Shown: positions 1 to 7,932 of the stretch, piece by piece
How positions within the stretch are numbered: the stretch's first letter is position 1
How the letters are laid out: every line of letters starts with the position of its first letter
Assembly: GCA_014238285.1 (NCBI GenBank)
Contig: JABABK010000007.1
Location: 36,722-100,721 of the forward strand
Length of the DNA: 64,000 nucleotides
Reading direction: 5' to 3'
Source: Hellea sp.
GTDB lineage: Bacteria; Pseudomonadota; Alphaproteobacteria; Caulobacterales; Maricaulaceae
Notes under the pieces: generated by a model
The model's database searches: none
Told to the model about the DNA's origin: nothing
What the model saw: the letters and a program-made list of their open reading frames with translations, nothing else
Position numbers and translations under genes: made by a program

Positions 1-432
1 CGTCGGACCCTGGTCTTTTCTAACGTCATCTAAATATATTTGAACAAAAATCATTTTTTCCAAATATCTTAATGGTGCCTCACAGTGCCAAATATTGCTT
101 TTACGTGTCCACCGCTCAAATCCTGGCACATTATGTTTTTCTTTCACCGCAATCACTCGGTCTTGATGCCAAGTCAGCGACCATTTTTGAGCTCTGTTTT
201 TATTAAACAATACTGCCCTAACCGGAAAAGCGTTTGGGTAAATCGTATCAATACCTAATTTTAGATCGCCGTCAGTAAATTTATCGAAACTAGCTACGGA
301 TAAGCGGGCGGATAATTCGCCACAAATTTCTCGAATATAATTTACTTGCTGATTATCGTATGCTGAGCGTAGCCAAAGAAAACCTTGATCACGCAAAGCT
401 TTAGCGGCTTGGCTCGCATGGTTTAACCCCAA
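1..432 (-). CDS. Phytanoyl-CoA dioxygenase family protein (partial, 3' end outside window)
   Basis: The minus strand is open from about 432 to the window edge (144 codons, no stop). The translation has the pattern of bacterial phytanoyl-CoA dioxygenase (PhyH) proteins: a WHQDR segment (H89, D91) supplying the HxD half of the Fe(II) triad, then VPGFERW, then an LEKM...YLDD stretch. Members are non-haem Fe(II)/2-oxoglutarate hydroxylases; the substrate cannot be told. The distal His and the 2-oxoglutarate-binding Arg lie beyond the window. No ATG or GTG is available after the upstream in-frame stop. The most plausible start is a TTG at 432, which overlaps the end of the ArsC-like gene by 10 bases, so the two are probably translationally coupled. 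Family fairly sure, start uncertain. Confidence 0.75.
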   Translation of the reverse strand, partial: MGLNHASQAAKALRDQGFLWLRSAYDNQQVNYIREICGELSARLSVASFDKFTDGDLKLGIDTIYPNAFPVRAVLFNKNRAQKWSLTWHQDRVIAVKEKHNVPGFERWTRKSNIWHCEAPLRYLEKMIFVQIYLDDVRKDQGPT

Positions 433-767
433 AGCGCTTGACTATCCTTAGACCAACCTATCGTCACTTTATCGGCTGACATAATCACGGGTCGTTTAAT
501 TAAGGTTGGGTGCCGAGACATCAAACTCAAAGCACTTTCGGGCGTTATGTTTTCCTTGTCAGATTCATCAAGGCCACGCCATGTCGTCGAGCGCCGGTTC
601 AGCATGACTTCCCAGCCCTGTGTTTTAATCAAGTCTTGCAAGATATTTTCAGACATACCGTCGGCGCGAACGTCTATCAGGATAATATCGTGTCCTGTCG
701 CTTGCAGACTTTTGATGGCCTTCCGGCACGTGTCACATGTTTTGAGATGATAGATTGTCAGACTCAT
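423..767 (-). CDS. ArsC/Spx/YffB-family thioredoxin-fold reductase
   Basis: A 114-residue protein of the arsenate reductase (ArsC)/Spx superfamily. It starts with a thioredoxin-like strand followed by CDTC (Cys11 and Cys14) and ends with HPTLIKRPVI, the usual ArsC/YffB signature around the substrate/glutathione pocket. A single-domain length near 115 residues is normal for the YffB branch. It could reduce arsenate with glutathione or be one of the family's unassigned thiol reductases; no ars operon genes lie nearby, so arsenic resistance is not supported by context. It overlaps the upstream hydrolase gene by 4 bases (ATGA) and the downstream dioxygenase by about 10, suggesting one transcript. 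Confidence 0.85.
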   Translation of the reverse strand: MSLTIYHLKTCDTCRKAIKSLQATGHDIILIDVRADGMSENILQDLIKTQGWEVMLNRRSTTWRGLDESDKENITPESALSLMSRHPTLIKRPVIMSADKVTIGWSKDSQALWG

Positions 768-1588
768 GAATAGGTCTCAATAAAATACGTCAATGCATCG
801 TAAACTACATCACGGCTGACATCATTATGAATTTCATGTTCGCAATCTTGCAACGGCAAGAACGTGCAATTTTGCGCTTTAGAAGCAAACTCTTCGGAGC
901 CTGCAAACTGAGTGAGCTTATCATCTCGGCTATGCAACATCAAAAGTGGAGCTTGCCATTTTTCAGCATTCGCGACGTTCCATTCGCCGCCTTCAACAAT
1001 ATCCTCCGCAAGACCAACACCAAGACGGCGATGATTAAGAGGGTCATTGGCATATAATTCCTGAACTTCCGGCAACGTCGAAACCTCATGCCCAACAATG
1101 TCGTTAGCGATTGTCATTTTTGGCACAATTTTTCGCAAAATTTTCACAAGCATTCTTAAACCACCAGACACAGGCTTAACGGGATAGATCAATGCGGCGG
1201 ATACTATGTAAGCTCTAATTTTAGGCGCATGGGTCAAGCCGTGATTAAGGACAAGACCTCCGCCCATAGAGTGACCATATAGAAAAATTGGAACGTTCGG
1301 GCTTAATCTCTCCGCTTCTGATATAGCTAACGTCACATCAGCGTGTAAAATTTCGTAACTTTTGCAGACGCCGCGCTCCGCTTCAGATTTTCCGTGACCT
1401 TCAAGGTCAATGGCAAGACTAGATATATTATGATCCGCCAAATGCTCCATCATATGTTGATAACGGCCACCATGTTCACCAAATCCGTGAATAATGACGA
1501 GGGCCGCCTTTGGGTTTTCAGCTACGCAGCTTATAAGGTGCCGCTCATGTGAATTGATCGGGTTCTTCAGGGAAATGTCAGAAATCAT
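764..1588 (-). CDS. Alpha/beta hydrolase (monoacylglycerol lipase-like, serine hydrolase)
   Basis: A 274-residue protein with the alpha/beta-hydrolase layout of the lysophospholipase/monoacylglycerol lipase group: IHGFGEHGGRY near the N-terminus (oxyanion region), IDLEGHGKSE, the nucleophile elbow GHSMGG, the acid in SRDDKLT and the catalytic His in CEHEIHND. No signal peptide, so probably cytosolic. It is likely to hydrolyse lipid or short acyl esters; the substrate is not evident. It heads a three-gene leftward unit with the ArsC-like gene and the dioxygenase. The next gene upstream ends only 7 bases before it, so the YbjQ pair may belong to the same transcript. Confidence 0.85.
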   Translation of the reverse strand: MISDISLKNPINSHERHLISCVAENPKAALVIIHGFGEHGGRYQHMMEHLADHNISSLAIDLEGHGKSEAERGVCKSYEILHADVTLAISEAERLSPNVPIFLYGHSMGGGLVLNHGLTHAPKIRAYIVSAALIYPVKPVSGGLRMLVKILRKIVPKMTIANDIVGHEVSTLPEVQELYANDPLNHRRLGVGLAEDIVEGGEWNVANAEKWQAPLLMLHSRDDKLTQFAGSEEFASKAQNCTFLPLQDCEHEIHNDVSRDVVYDALTYFIETYS

Positions 1589-1595
1589 TTTAGCT

Positions 1596-2036
1596 TCACT
1601 TTAATTTCACGGCCGTGCCGTAAGCCAAAAGCTCGACCCCGCCAAAGGCTTGAGGCTGGCTACCAATGGCTGAAAACTCCAAGCGTACATTATAGATCGC
1701 GTTGGCGCCCATGGCTTGAGCTTGTTTTTTCATTCGGATAATAGCTTCCCGCCTCGCTCTTTCGAGCAGGCTTTCATAGCTTTTAAGCCGGCCACCGATA
1801 ATCATTCTAAGAGCGGCTGCAATTTTTTTAAAATAATCGACCGCAATGACAACATTGCCGCTGACAACAACCCCGCCGGGTTCTAAGTCCTTAGGAAGCT
1901 TCTTCAAGTTCACGGTTGTTATATATGATAACTCTGCTTCCTCTCGTTGAAGCCTGTTAAAATGGCGAGCTTCATTGGCGCGGCCAAAGAAAAAACCAAT
2001 CAGCATCAAAATGATAAAGCTTACGATGCCGCCCAT
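1596..2036 (-). CDS. YbjQ (UPF0145)-family protein with N-terminal membrane anchor
   Basis: After a short hydrophobic segment (about residues 4-17, SFIILMLIGFFFG) comes a YbjQ/UPF0145 domain, with GGVVVSGNVV, IIGGRLKSYESLL and MGANAIYNVR as hallmarks and YGTAVK at the end. The family folds as a heavy-metal-binding-like domain and has no established role. A longer reading frame begins at 2069, but it would overlap the upstream paralogue by 32 bases; the ATG at 2036 sits two bases after that gene's stop and puts the membrane segment at the N-terminus. It forms a tandem pair with the next YbjQ gene, so one anchored and one soluble copy are made together. Confidence 0.75.
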   Translation of the reverse strand: MGGIVSFIILMLIGFFFGRANEARHFNRLQREEAELSYITTVNLKKLPKDLEPGGVVVSGNVVIAVDYFKKIAAALRMIIGGRLKSYESLLERARREAIIRMKKQAQAMGANAIYNVRLEFSAIGSQPQAFGGVELLAYGTAVKLK

Positions 2037-2037
2037 T

Positions 2038-2361
2038 TTATTCGGCCACAACCGCTGTGCCGTAAACATAAAGCTCAGATGCGCCGGCCGTCACAGATGA
2101 AGTAGAGTAGCGAATATTGACCACGGCATTTGCGCCCAGACCCCTCGCCTCTTCGACCATTCGGTCTGTCGCTTCGTCGCGCGCGTCAGAGAGTAGCTCC
2201 GTATAACCCTTTAGCTCGCCGCCGACGATGTTTTTAAGACCCGCCATAATATCGCGGCCCAAATGTTTCGACCGAACCGTATTGCCTTGGACAAGTCCTA
2301 AATGCCGAACAATGTCGCGTCCTGGGACCGTTTCCAAATTTGTGAGAGTGAGTTCTTGCAT
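2038..2361 (-). CDS. YbjQ (UPF0145)-family protein
   Basis: A soluble YbjQ/UPF0145 protein of about 107 residues. VPGRDIVRHLGLVQGNTV, a GLKNIVGGELKGYTELL helix and GANAVVNIRY are typical. The reading frame extends to 2430, but the ATG at 2361 follows a GGA at a suitable distance and gives the usual family N-terminus and length. It is immediately upstream of its membrane-anchored paralogue and divergent from gshB. Function unknown for the family; a pentameric ring has been seen in structures of relatives. The start could also be the ATG at 2373. Confidence 0.75.
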   Translation of the reverse strand: MQELTLTNLETVPGRDIVRHLGLVQGNTVRSKHLGRDIMAGLKNIVGGELKGYTELLSDARDEATDRMVEEARGLGANAVVNIRYSTSSVTAGASELYVYGTAVVAE

Positions 2362-2456
2362 AAGTGTTTCCATACTAACTAAAAAGTGTAGTGAAAACCA
2401 CAGCCCATGCCTAGTAAATTCTTGCGCCATTGAACTCTCTCGGGCAAAAGCCCTTC

Positions 2457-3401
2457 ATGACATTACGCATCGCTTTTCAAATGGACCCCATGGAAGTGGT
2501 CGACATCAATGCCGATACGACTTTTGCACTTGCAGAAATCGCCGCGGCGCGTGGAATGACGCTGTTCGAATATGCCCCCCAGCACCTCGCCTATAATGAG
2601 GGCCGTATTCAGGCTCACGCTCGGCCCATGACCGTGCACCGGGAACTTGGTAATCACGTCACTTTTGAAGAGCGCCGCCTCATTGATCTGGAAACAGATA
2701 TCGATGTGGTCTGGATGCGCCAAGACCCGCCTTTTGATATGGCTTACATTACCGCCGCCCATTTACTGGAGCGCCTTAAAGGTAGAACTTTGGTGGTCAA
2801 TGATCCGGAATGGGTCAGATCGTGCCCCGAAAAAATCGTGCCGCTCGACTATCCCCAGCTCATGCCGGAAACCCTGATCACGCGGCACAAGCCAGCGATT
2901 GATGCGTTTCGTGAAAAACACGGCAATATTATTTTAAAGCCGCTTTATGGCAATGGCGGCGCCGGCGTGTTCCTCGTCAAACAAGGTGATAGCAATTATT
3001 CGTCCTTGATCGAAATGTTCACAGAAAGCTCCCGCGAGCCCTTTATTGCCCAAGCCTTCCTCAAAGATGTCTCCAAAGGTGACAAGCGCATTATCATTAT
3101 TGACGGCGAAGCTGTGGGCGCCATTAACCGGGTTCCGCAAAAAGGCGAAACACGGTCAAACATGCATGTGGGCGGAACAGCTGTTCCAACCGAGCTTACC
3201 GAAGATGATCTGAGAATATGCAACGCTATCGGCCCAATGCTGAAAGAGCGCGGCCAGATCCTTGTTGGGATTGATGTTATTGGCGATAAAATGACGGAGA
3301 TCAATATTACGTCCCCAACAGGCGTTCAGGAGCTTAAACGGTTTTCCGGCGTCGATGCTGCCGCGCTTTGCTGGGATGCGATTGAACGCAAACTAGATTA
3401 G
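2457..3401 (+). CDS. gshB: Glutathione synthase
   Basis: A 314-residue ATP-grasp ligase that joins gamma-glutamylcysteine and glycine with ATP hydrolysis, the second step of glutathione synthesis in the cytosol. Recognised by the N-terminal FQMDPME start typical of prokaryotic GshB, MRQDPPFDMAYITA, the ATP-grasp glycine loop KPLYGNGGAGVF, DKRIIIIDGE and the metal/substrate segment EINITSPTGVQE. The length matches the family. The frame opens at a TTG at 2430, but the ATG at 2457 gives the canonical beginning. It stands alone, divergent from the YbjQ pair; gshA is not in the window. Confidence 0.95.
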   Translation: MTLRIAFQMDPMEVVDINADTTFALAEIAAARGMTLFEYAPQHLAYNEGRIQAHARPMTVHRELGNHVTFEERRLIDLETDIDVVWMRQDPPFDMAYITAAHLLERLKGRTLVVNDPEWVRSCPEKIVPLDYPQLMPETLITRHKPAIDAFREKHGNIILKPLYGNGGAGVFLVKQGDSNYSSLIEMFTESSREPFIAQAFLKDVSKGDKRIIIIDGEAVGAINRVPQKGETRSNMHVGGTAVPTELTEDDLRICNAIGPMLKERGQILVGIDVIGDKMTEINITSPTGVQELKRFSGVDAAALCWDAIERKLD

Positions 3402-3485
3402 ATACGCCTCACATATTCGTGACTTGCCGTGTCTTGCTGTAAGTCTGCCTCCCTCATAAGGTAAACTTAGATAAGGGAGGTGTTC

Positions 3486-4361
3486 ATGAAACCCCATTTA
3501 ATGAGCCTAATATTCGCGACGACCATTTTAAGCCAAGCGTCTATGGCTTATGGGCAACAAACAACTCAGCCGTCTCCAACTGCTAGCGATTATTCAAGCG
3601 CCCAAATTAATTATGCCCAATTTGACCTTTTCATCGAAAAACTTTCTGTTGAAATCAAAGATCGGCGTAGTTTTGCTTATGATCACATACGGAAAACGGC
3701 GCTACCTTTTCTGAGTGGTTATTCTAAAAAACTCGCCGGCGAGACTGTCAGCCATTTATCCGAAGATGAACAACTGGCCTATTGGCTAAACCTCCACAAC
3801 CTTTTAGTCGTCGCCGCCATATCAACAGATACAAAAAGCACTGACCTTAAAAAATTACGCGGAACAGGATCTGTACCGGGAGACCTCTGGACAACGCCGC
3901 GCATTACTAAAGACGGTCAATCCTTATCCATCGCCGGGATTGAAAGCCTTATCTTGGCCCGCTGGTCAGAGCCGGAAGTTATATTTGGCCTATATCAAGG
4001 CATTAAAGGCGGCCCGAGACTTCATGAAACGGCTTACCGAGGCGCTTCTGTCAGGTCTGATTTAAGGTCAGCGGCCCGTCTCTATGTGAATGAAAAAGAC
4101 ATTGTTAAAGTTAAAAAACAAACCGCCGAAATCGCGCCCCTATTCTTATGGCATAAAGATAATTTGTTTGGCGCTAGTGAGGATACGGTTTTGAATTTTT
4201 TAAAAACCAATGCTGAGTCTAAATTAGCTGGTAAACTGTCAGACGCCACTCAAATTGAAGCTCGAAAATTGAATTACAAGGCCGATGATTATACACCGAG
4301 GTTGGCCGCTTCGGGGGTTCAGTCCAGCAGTCCGGCAGGTGGGCGTGGTTACGGCTCCTAA
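3486..4361 (+). CDS. DUF547-domain secreted protein
   Basis: A 291-residue exported protein. A signal peptide with a hydrophobic core (LMSLIFATTIL) ends near AYG. The DUF547 domain spans roughly residues 90-200, with LAYWLNLHNLLVV, a GIESLIL segment and the GGPRLHETAYRGASV stretch that is the family hallmark. The function is unknown; the fold has been compared to transglutaminase/papain-like folds. Start: GGGAGG at 3475-3480 lies five bases before the ATG at 3486; the in-frame GTG at 3480 would fall inside that site. The 3' end overlaps the following glycosyltransferase gene, suggesting coupling. Confidence 0.8.
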   Translation: MKPHLMSLIFATTILSQASMAYGQQTTQPSPTASDYSSAQINYAQFDLFIEKLSVEIKDRRSFAYDHIRKTALPFLSGYSKKLAGETVSHLSEDEQLAYWLNLHNLLVVAAISTDTKSTDLKKLRGTGSVPGDLWTTPRITKDGQSLSIAGIESLILARWSEPEVIFGLYQGIKGGPRLHETAYRGASVRSDLRSAARLYVNEKDIVKVKKQTAEIAPLFLWHKDNLFGASEDTVLNFLKTNAESKLAGKLSDATQIEARKLNYKADDYTPRLAASGVQSSSPAGGRGYGS

Positions 4362-5781
4362 TCCGCTCTCAAAACCAACACCGTCACGAAAAACAATTTA
4401 TGGATTTTGGGCAATTCTAACGCTCATAGCTGCTTGTTTAATTTTTATTCGGTCGATCAGCAGTCAATTTATCCTTGGTACGACTACATTTGATCATCCA
4501 TATATCGCCTTTATTGGCGCTCTACTCATTGGCGGACTAGCCTGGCTTTGCCTCATTTCGCTTATTCGAAGCCTCGCGCTCTGGCCGCTATCTAAGCGCC
4601 TATTATGGGGGTCTTTATTCTTGAGTCTTGGGCTGCGAGCGATGTTTTTCGGATCCACGTCTATTTATGAAAATGACTGGAACCGATATCTCTGGGACGG
4701 GGCTGTTTTAGAGAAAGGTCATAACCCTTATCGTTACTCACCTGCAGACGTTGATCTAGCCCTAGATTTAACAGATGATAACCTCCAAAGCTTATCTAAG
4801 CTTTCGCAGAGCCATGACGAATTTGCCAATCGAATAAATTATCCAGAGCTAACAACGATTTATACGCCCCTTACGCAGCTTATTTTTGTCAGCGCCGCTA
4901 AAATAGAGCCCCTTAATCTAGATGCGCTTCGCTTGGTTTTTTTGATCATTGAAGCCGCGACATTGTTTTTAATGGTGAAAGCTTTAGCACTTTATGAGCG
5001 CTCCAAGCTTTGGGTTCTGATTTACGCCCTCAATCCAATTTTGATTTACGCCAGTTTTAATGCTGTCCATATGGATATATTATTGGCGCCCTTCATTTTA
5101 CTCAGCTTTATTTTCATTAAGCAAAAACCTTATTGGGCGGCAGTGGCACTAGGGCTGGCGGCAGGGATTAAATTATGGTCCCTCGTCTTAGCGCCGATAT
5201 TATTTCGGCGCTGGAACGCTCACCCAAAGACATATTTGATCAGCGCTTTCATTGTTTGCGCCGTCTTTATCTTAAGTCTTCTGCCCATGCTTCTAAGCCT
5301 TCAGACCAATAGCGGGCTCATCGCCTATGCTGGTGAATGGCAAAAAAGCGCTTGGTTGTTTCCGATGATCTCAGATGGTCTCGGTTTGTTATTCTCAGAC
5401 TCCAGTATAATCGCCCGCACCCTCATTGCTTTGATTATTACATTTACGAGCCTTTGGTTTGGGTTTGTCAAACTTAAACCCCCTAAAGATGATGTGCGGT
5501 TTATCGGCCATATGCTTGGACTCACCGTTTTGTTCCTGCTCTTATCGCCAACCGGCTATCCTTGGTATGTGATTTGGGTTTTAATCTTTTTACCCTTTCG
5601 TCCAAACTATGGGGCAGCTCTTTTATGCGTCACAACTAGCTTATATTATTTACGATACGCGCTAAATGAGCGAAGCCTTACGGCGGTCTATGATGCACAA
5701 ATCATTCCCTTACAATACGGCTTGCCTCTATTGATAATTTTAGCAGGATGGTTCGTCCGGAGGCGACGCGGTGAATATTAA
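4345..5781 (+). CDS. GT-C-type membrane glycosyltransferase (GT87/mannosyltransferase-like)
   Basis: A polytopic membrane protein of about 478 residues with roughly ten hydrophobic segments. It carries the family stretch ENDWNRYLWDGAVL followed by GHNPYRY, in which the acidic residues on the first periplasmic loop match the catalytic loop of polyprenyl-phosphate-dependent GT-C enzymes. It likely moves a hexose from a lipid-phosphate donor onto a lipid or glycan on the periplasmic side. A GTG at 4345 gives a short overlap with the DUF547 gene; an ATG at 4285 in the same frame is the alternative. It overlaps by 11 bases the next gene, a GT2 enzyme of the kind that makes polyprenyl-phosphate sugars, so the two probably form donor-synthase and transferase. 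Confidence 0.75.
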   Translation: MVTAPNPLSKPTPSRKTIYGFWAILTLIAACLIFIRSISSQFILGTTTFDHPYIAFIGALLIGGLAWLCLISLIRSLALWPLSKRLLWGSLFLSLGLRAMFFGSTSIYENDWNRYLWDGAVLEKGHNPYRYSPADVDLALDLTDDNLQSLSKLSQSHDEFANRINYPELTTIYTPLTQLIFVSAAKIEPLNLDALRLVFLIIEAATLFLMVKALALYERSKLWVLIYALNPILIYASFNAVHMDILLAPFILLSFIFIKQKPYWAAVALGLAAGIKLWSLVLAPILFRRWNAHPKTYLISAFIVCAVFILSLLPMLLSLQTNSGLIAYAGEWQKSAWLFPMISDGLGLLFSDSSIIARTLIALIITFTSLWFGFVKLKPPKDDVRFIGHMLGLTVLFLLLSPTGYPWYVIWVLIFLPFRPNYGAALLCVTTSLYYLRYALNERSLTAVYDAQIIPLQYGLPLLIILAGWFVRRRRGEY

Positions 5782-6475
5782 GGTCGTCATTCCTGCTCGC
5801 AACGAAGCCCGCGCAATAACAAAGGTTATCAGCGAAATTCCCCTGAGAATTATAAAGGATTCTGCCAATATCATTGTTGTCGATAACGGATCATCAGACG
5901 AAACCGCAGATATTGCAAAAGCGGCTGGCGCGACCGTAATTTCTGTTCCCATTCCAGGTTATGGACGAGCATGCCTCGCTGGTATAAAGACCGCGCGGCC
6001 TTGTGATATTGTCGTTTTTCTAGATGGAGATGCGTCTGACTTCCCCGAAGACATGGCTGCAATATTACAACCTATCTTGGACGGCAAGGCAGACATAGTG
6101 ATTGGCTCTCGGTTAGTTGAAAGTATCGAAAAAGGGTCCCTCACCGTACAACAAAGATTTGGTAATAGATTGGCTTGCTGGTTGATGACTGTCTTTTGGA
6201 ACGGAACGTTCACAGATCTCGGTCCCTTTCGGGCTATTAAAATGGACGCGCTTGACCGATTAAACATGCAAGCCCCGACCTATGGCTGGACCGTGGAAAT
6301 GCAAGTTAGAGCGCTTAAAGCAGGGCTGCCTTATCAGGAAGTCCCTGTCCGATATCGGAAACGTATCGGTAAATCTAAAATATCAGGAACCATTCGAGGC
6401 GTTGTTTTGGCCGGCACTTATATTTTAGGCACGATCGCGCGCGAAAGAATGAATGGAAAATCTTACAAAAACTAA
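5771..6475 (+). CDS. GT2 glycosyltransferase (polyprenyl-phosphate mannose/glucose synthase-like)
   Basis: A 234-residue GT-A-fold enzyme of the DPM1/DPG-synthase group without the membrane domain. Visible: VVIPARNEA at the N-terminus, VVDNGSSDET, the metal-binding FLDGDASDFPED, IGSRLVE and a C-terminal RYRKRIGKSKISGT basic segment. It most likely transfers a sugar from a nucleotide donor to polyprenyl phosphate at the inner face of the membrane. The GTG start at 5771 has GGAGG at 5759-5763. It overlaps the GT-C gene upstream, an arrangement that fits a two-step lipid-linked sugar pathway. Confidence 0.85.
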   Translation: MNIKVVIPARNEARAITKVISEIPLRIIKDSANIIVVDNGSSDETADIAKAAGATVISVPIPGYGRACLAGIKTARPCDIVVFLDGDASDFPEDMAAILQPILDGKADIVIGSRLVESIEKGSLTVQQRFGNRLACWLMTVFWNGTFTDLGPFRAIKMDALDRLNMQAPTYGWTVEMQVRALKAGLPYQEVPVRYRKRIGKSKISGTIRGVVLAGTYILGTIARERMNGKSYKN

Positions 6476-6504
6476 CGCCCTAAGCAGTCCGGGAACTTGA
6501 TTTT

Positions 6505-6521
6505 ATAGGCTCTACGCCTAT
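6505..6521. other. Small perfect hairpin upstream of hslU
   Basis: ATAGGC, loop TCTAC, GCCTAT: a six-base-pair stem 14 bases before the hslU Shine-Dalgarno sequence. There is no T-run, so it is not a good terminator; it may be a leader structure or chance. Confidence 0.3.
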
Positions 6522-6547
6522 CTATGACGTTCATAAGGAGCTTATGC

Positions 6548-7849
6548 ATGTCTGATTTTTCGCCCCGTGAAATCGTATCTGAACTCGACCGCCACATCAT
6601 CGCCCAAAGCGATGCCAAACGGGCTGTTGCAATAGCTCTTCGCAATCGCTGGCGCCGCAAGCGTGTACCTGAGGAATTGCGTGGTGAAATCACGCCAAAG
6701 AACATTCTCATGATTGGCCCAACGGGCGTGGGTAAAACCGAAATTTCTCGCCGCCTTGCCAGGCTTGCGCAAGCGCCTTTTATCAAAATCGAAGCCACGA
6801 AGTTTACGGAAGTTGGTTATGTGGGTCGTGACGTCGAACAGATCATTCGGGATTTAATTGAAAGCTCGATCTCAATGCTCAAAGACTTGCGCAGGGACCA
6901 AGTCAAAGCGCAAGCTGAAATCGCGGCTGAAAAGCGCATTATAGACGCCCTTGTCGGCACAAGCGCCGGCGAAGCGACGCGGGGGAAATTTCGCAAAAAA
7001 CTGATGGCCGGTGAGCTTGATGATACTGAAGTCGAACTAGAGCTCTCAGATACATCGTCACCGTTTCAAGGCATTGATATTCCCGGCCAGCCTGGTGGTG
7101 GCATGGGGATGCTAGACCTTGGGTCTATATTTAAAGGCGCAGGCCGAACGAAGAAAGTGAAGCTAAAAATCGGCGAAGCTCACGGGCCTCTATTATCAGA
7201 AGAAGCTGACAAGCTTATAGATGATGAATCCATTACCCGCGAAGCTATTGAGCGCGCGGAAAATGACGGCATTGTATTCTTAGATGAGATCGACAAAATC
7301 ACAACACGGTCAGATGCCCGCGGCGGAGATGTTTCCCGCGAAGGCGTACAGAGAGATCTCCTGCCATTAATTGAGGGCACCACCGTTTCCACAAAATACG
7401 GTCCTGTCAAAACCGATCATATATTGTTCATCGCATCTGGCGCCTTTCATATTTCCAAACCGTCGGACATGCTGCCAGAGCTACAAGGACGCTTACCCAT
7501 CAGAGTAGAGTTGCGCGCATTGACAGAAAAAGACTTCGTTCGCATTTTAACGGAGCCTGAAGCCAGCCTGATCAAACAATATAAAGCGCTCATGGCGACC
7601 GAAGATGTGACTTTGGATTTCACAGATGACAGTATTGCCGAGATCGCGAAAATAGCCGCTGAGGTCAACGCATCGGTTGAAAATATTGGCGCCCGCAGAT
7701 TACATACTGTCATGGAACGATTGCTTGATGATATTAGTTTCAAGGCGACCGATAAAGGCGGCGAAAGCCTCACCATTGATGCCGCCTATGTAAAAGAACA
7801 TGTCGGAAAACTTGCGGCGGATCAGGACTTGTCCAAATTTATTTTGTAA
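6548..7849 (+). CDS. hslU: ATP-dependent protease ATPase subunit HslU
   Basis: A 433-residue AAA+ unfoldase that feeds substrates to the HslV peptidase. The N-terminus [16 protein letters not shown] is typical. Walker A is GPTGVGKTE, Walker B is [11 protein letters not shown], sensor-1 lies in [20 protein letters not shown] follows, and the C-terminal tail DLSKFIL is the segment that docks into HslV. The I-domain lies between the Walker motifs. AAGGAG at 6535-6540 selects the ATG at 6548 rather than an earlier in-frame codon at 6524. Oddly, hslV, its usual upstream neighbour, is not in this window; the preceding gene is a glycosyltransferase. The C-terminal docking tail implies that HslV exists elsewhere. 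Confidence 0.96.
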   Translation: MSDFSPREIVSELDRHIIAQSDAKRAVAIALRNRWRRKRVPEELRGEITPKNILMIGPTGVGKTEISRRLARLAQAPFIKIEATKFTEVGYVGRDVEQIIRDLIESSISMLKDLRRDQVKAQAEIAAEKRIIDALVGTSAGEATRGKFRKKLMAGELDDTEVELELSDTSSPFQGIDIPGQPGGGMGMLDLGSIFKGAGRTKKVKLKIGEAHGPLLSEEADKLIDDESITREAIERAENDGIVFLDEIDKITTRSDARGGDVSREGVQRDLLPLIEGTTVSTKYGPVKTDHILFIASGAFHISKPSDMLPELQGRLPIRVELRALTEKDFVRILTEPEASLIKQYKALMATEDVTLDFTDDSIAEIAKIAAEVNASVENIGARRLHTVMERLLDDISFKATDKGGESLTIDAAYVKEHVGKLAADQDLSKFIL

Positions 7850-7932
7850 TTCGTTTACCTTGCTCTAGTTTTTATTCCTCTAGGCTACAATTTATGATAT
7901 AGCTTCTCTGAACCACTAGAGGAGACATTCGG

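Noticed and set aside
2430..2456. TTG start for gshB at 2430
   Set aside because: The ATG at 2457 gives the normal GshB N-terminus.
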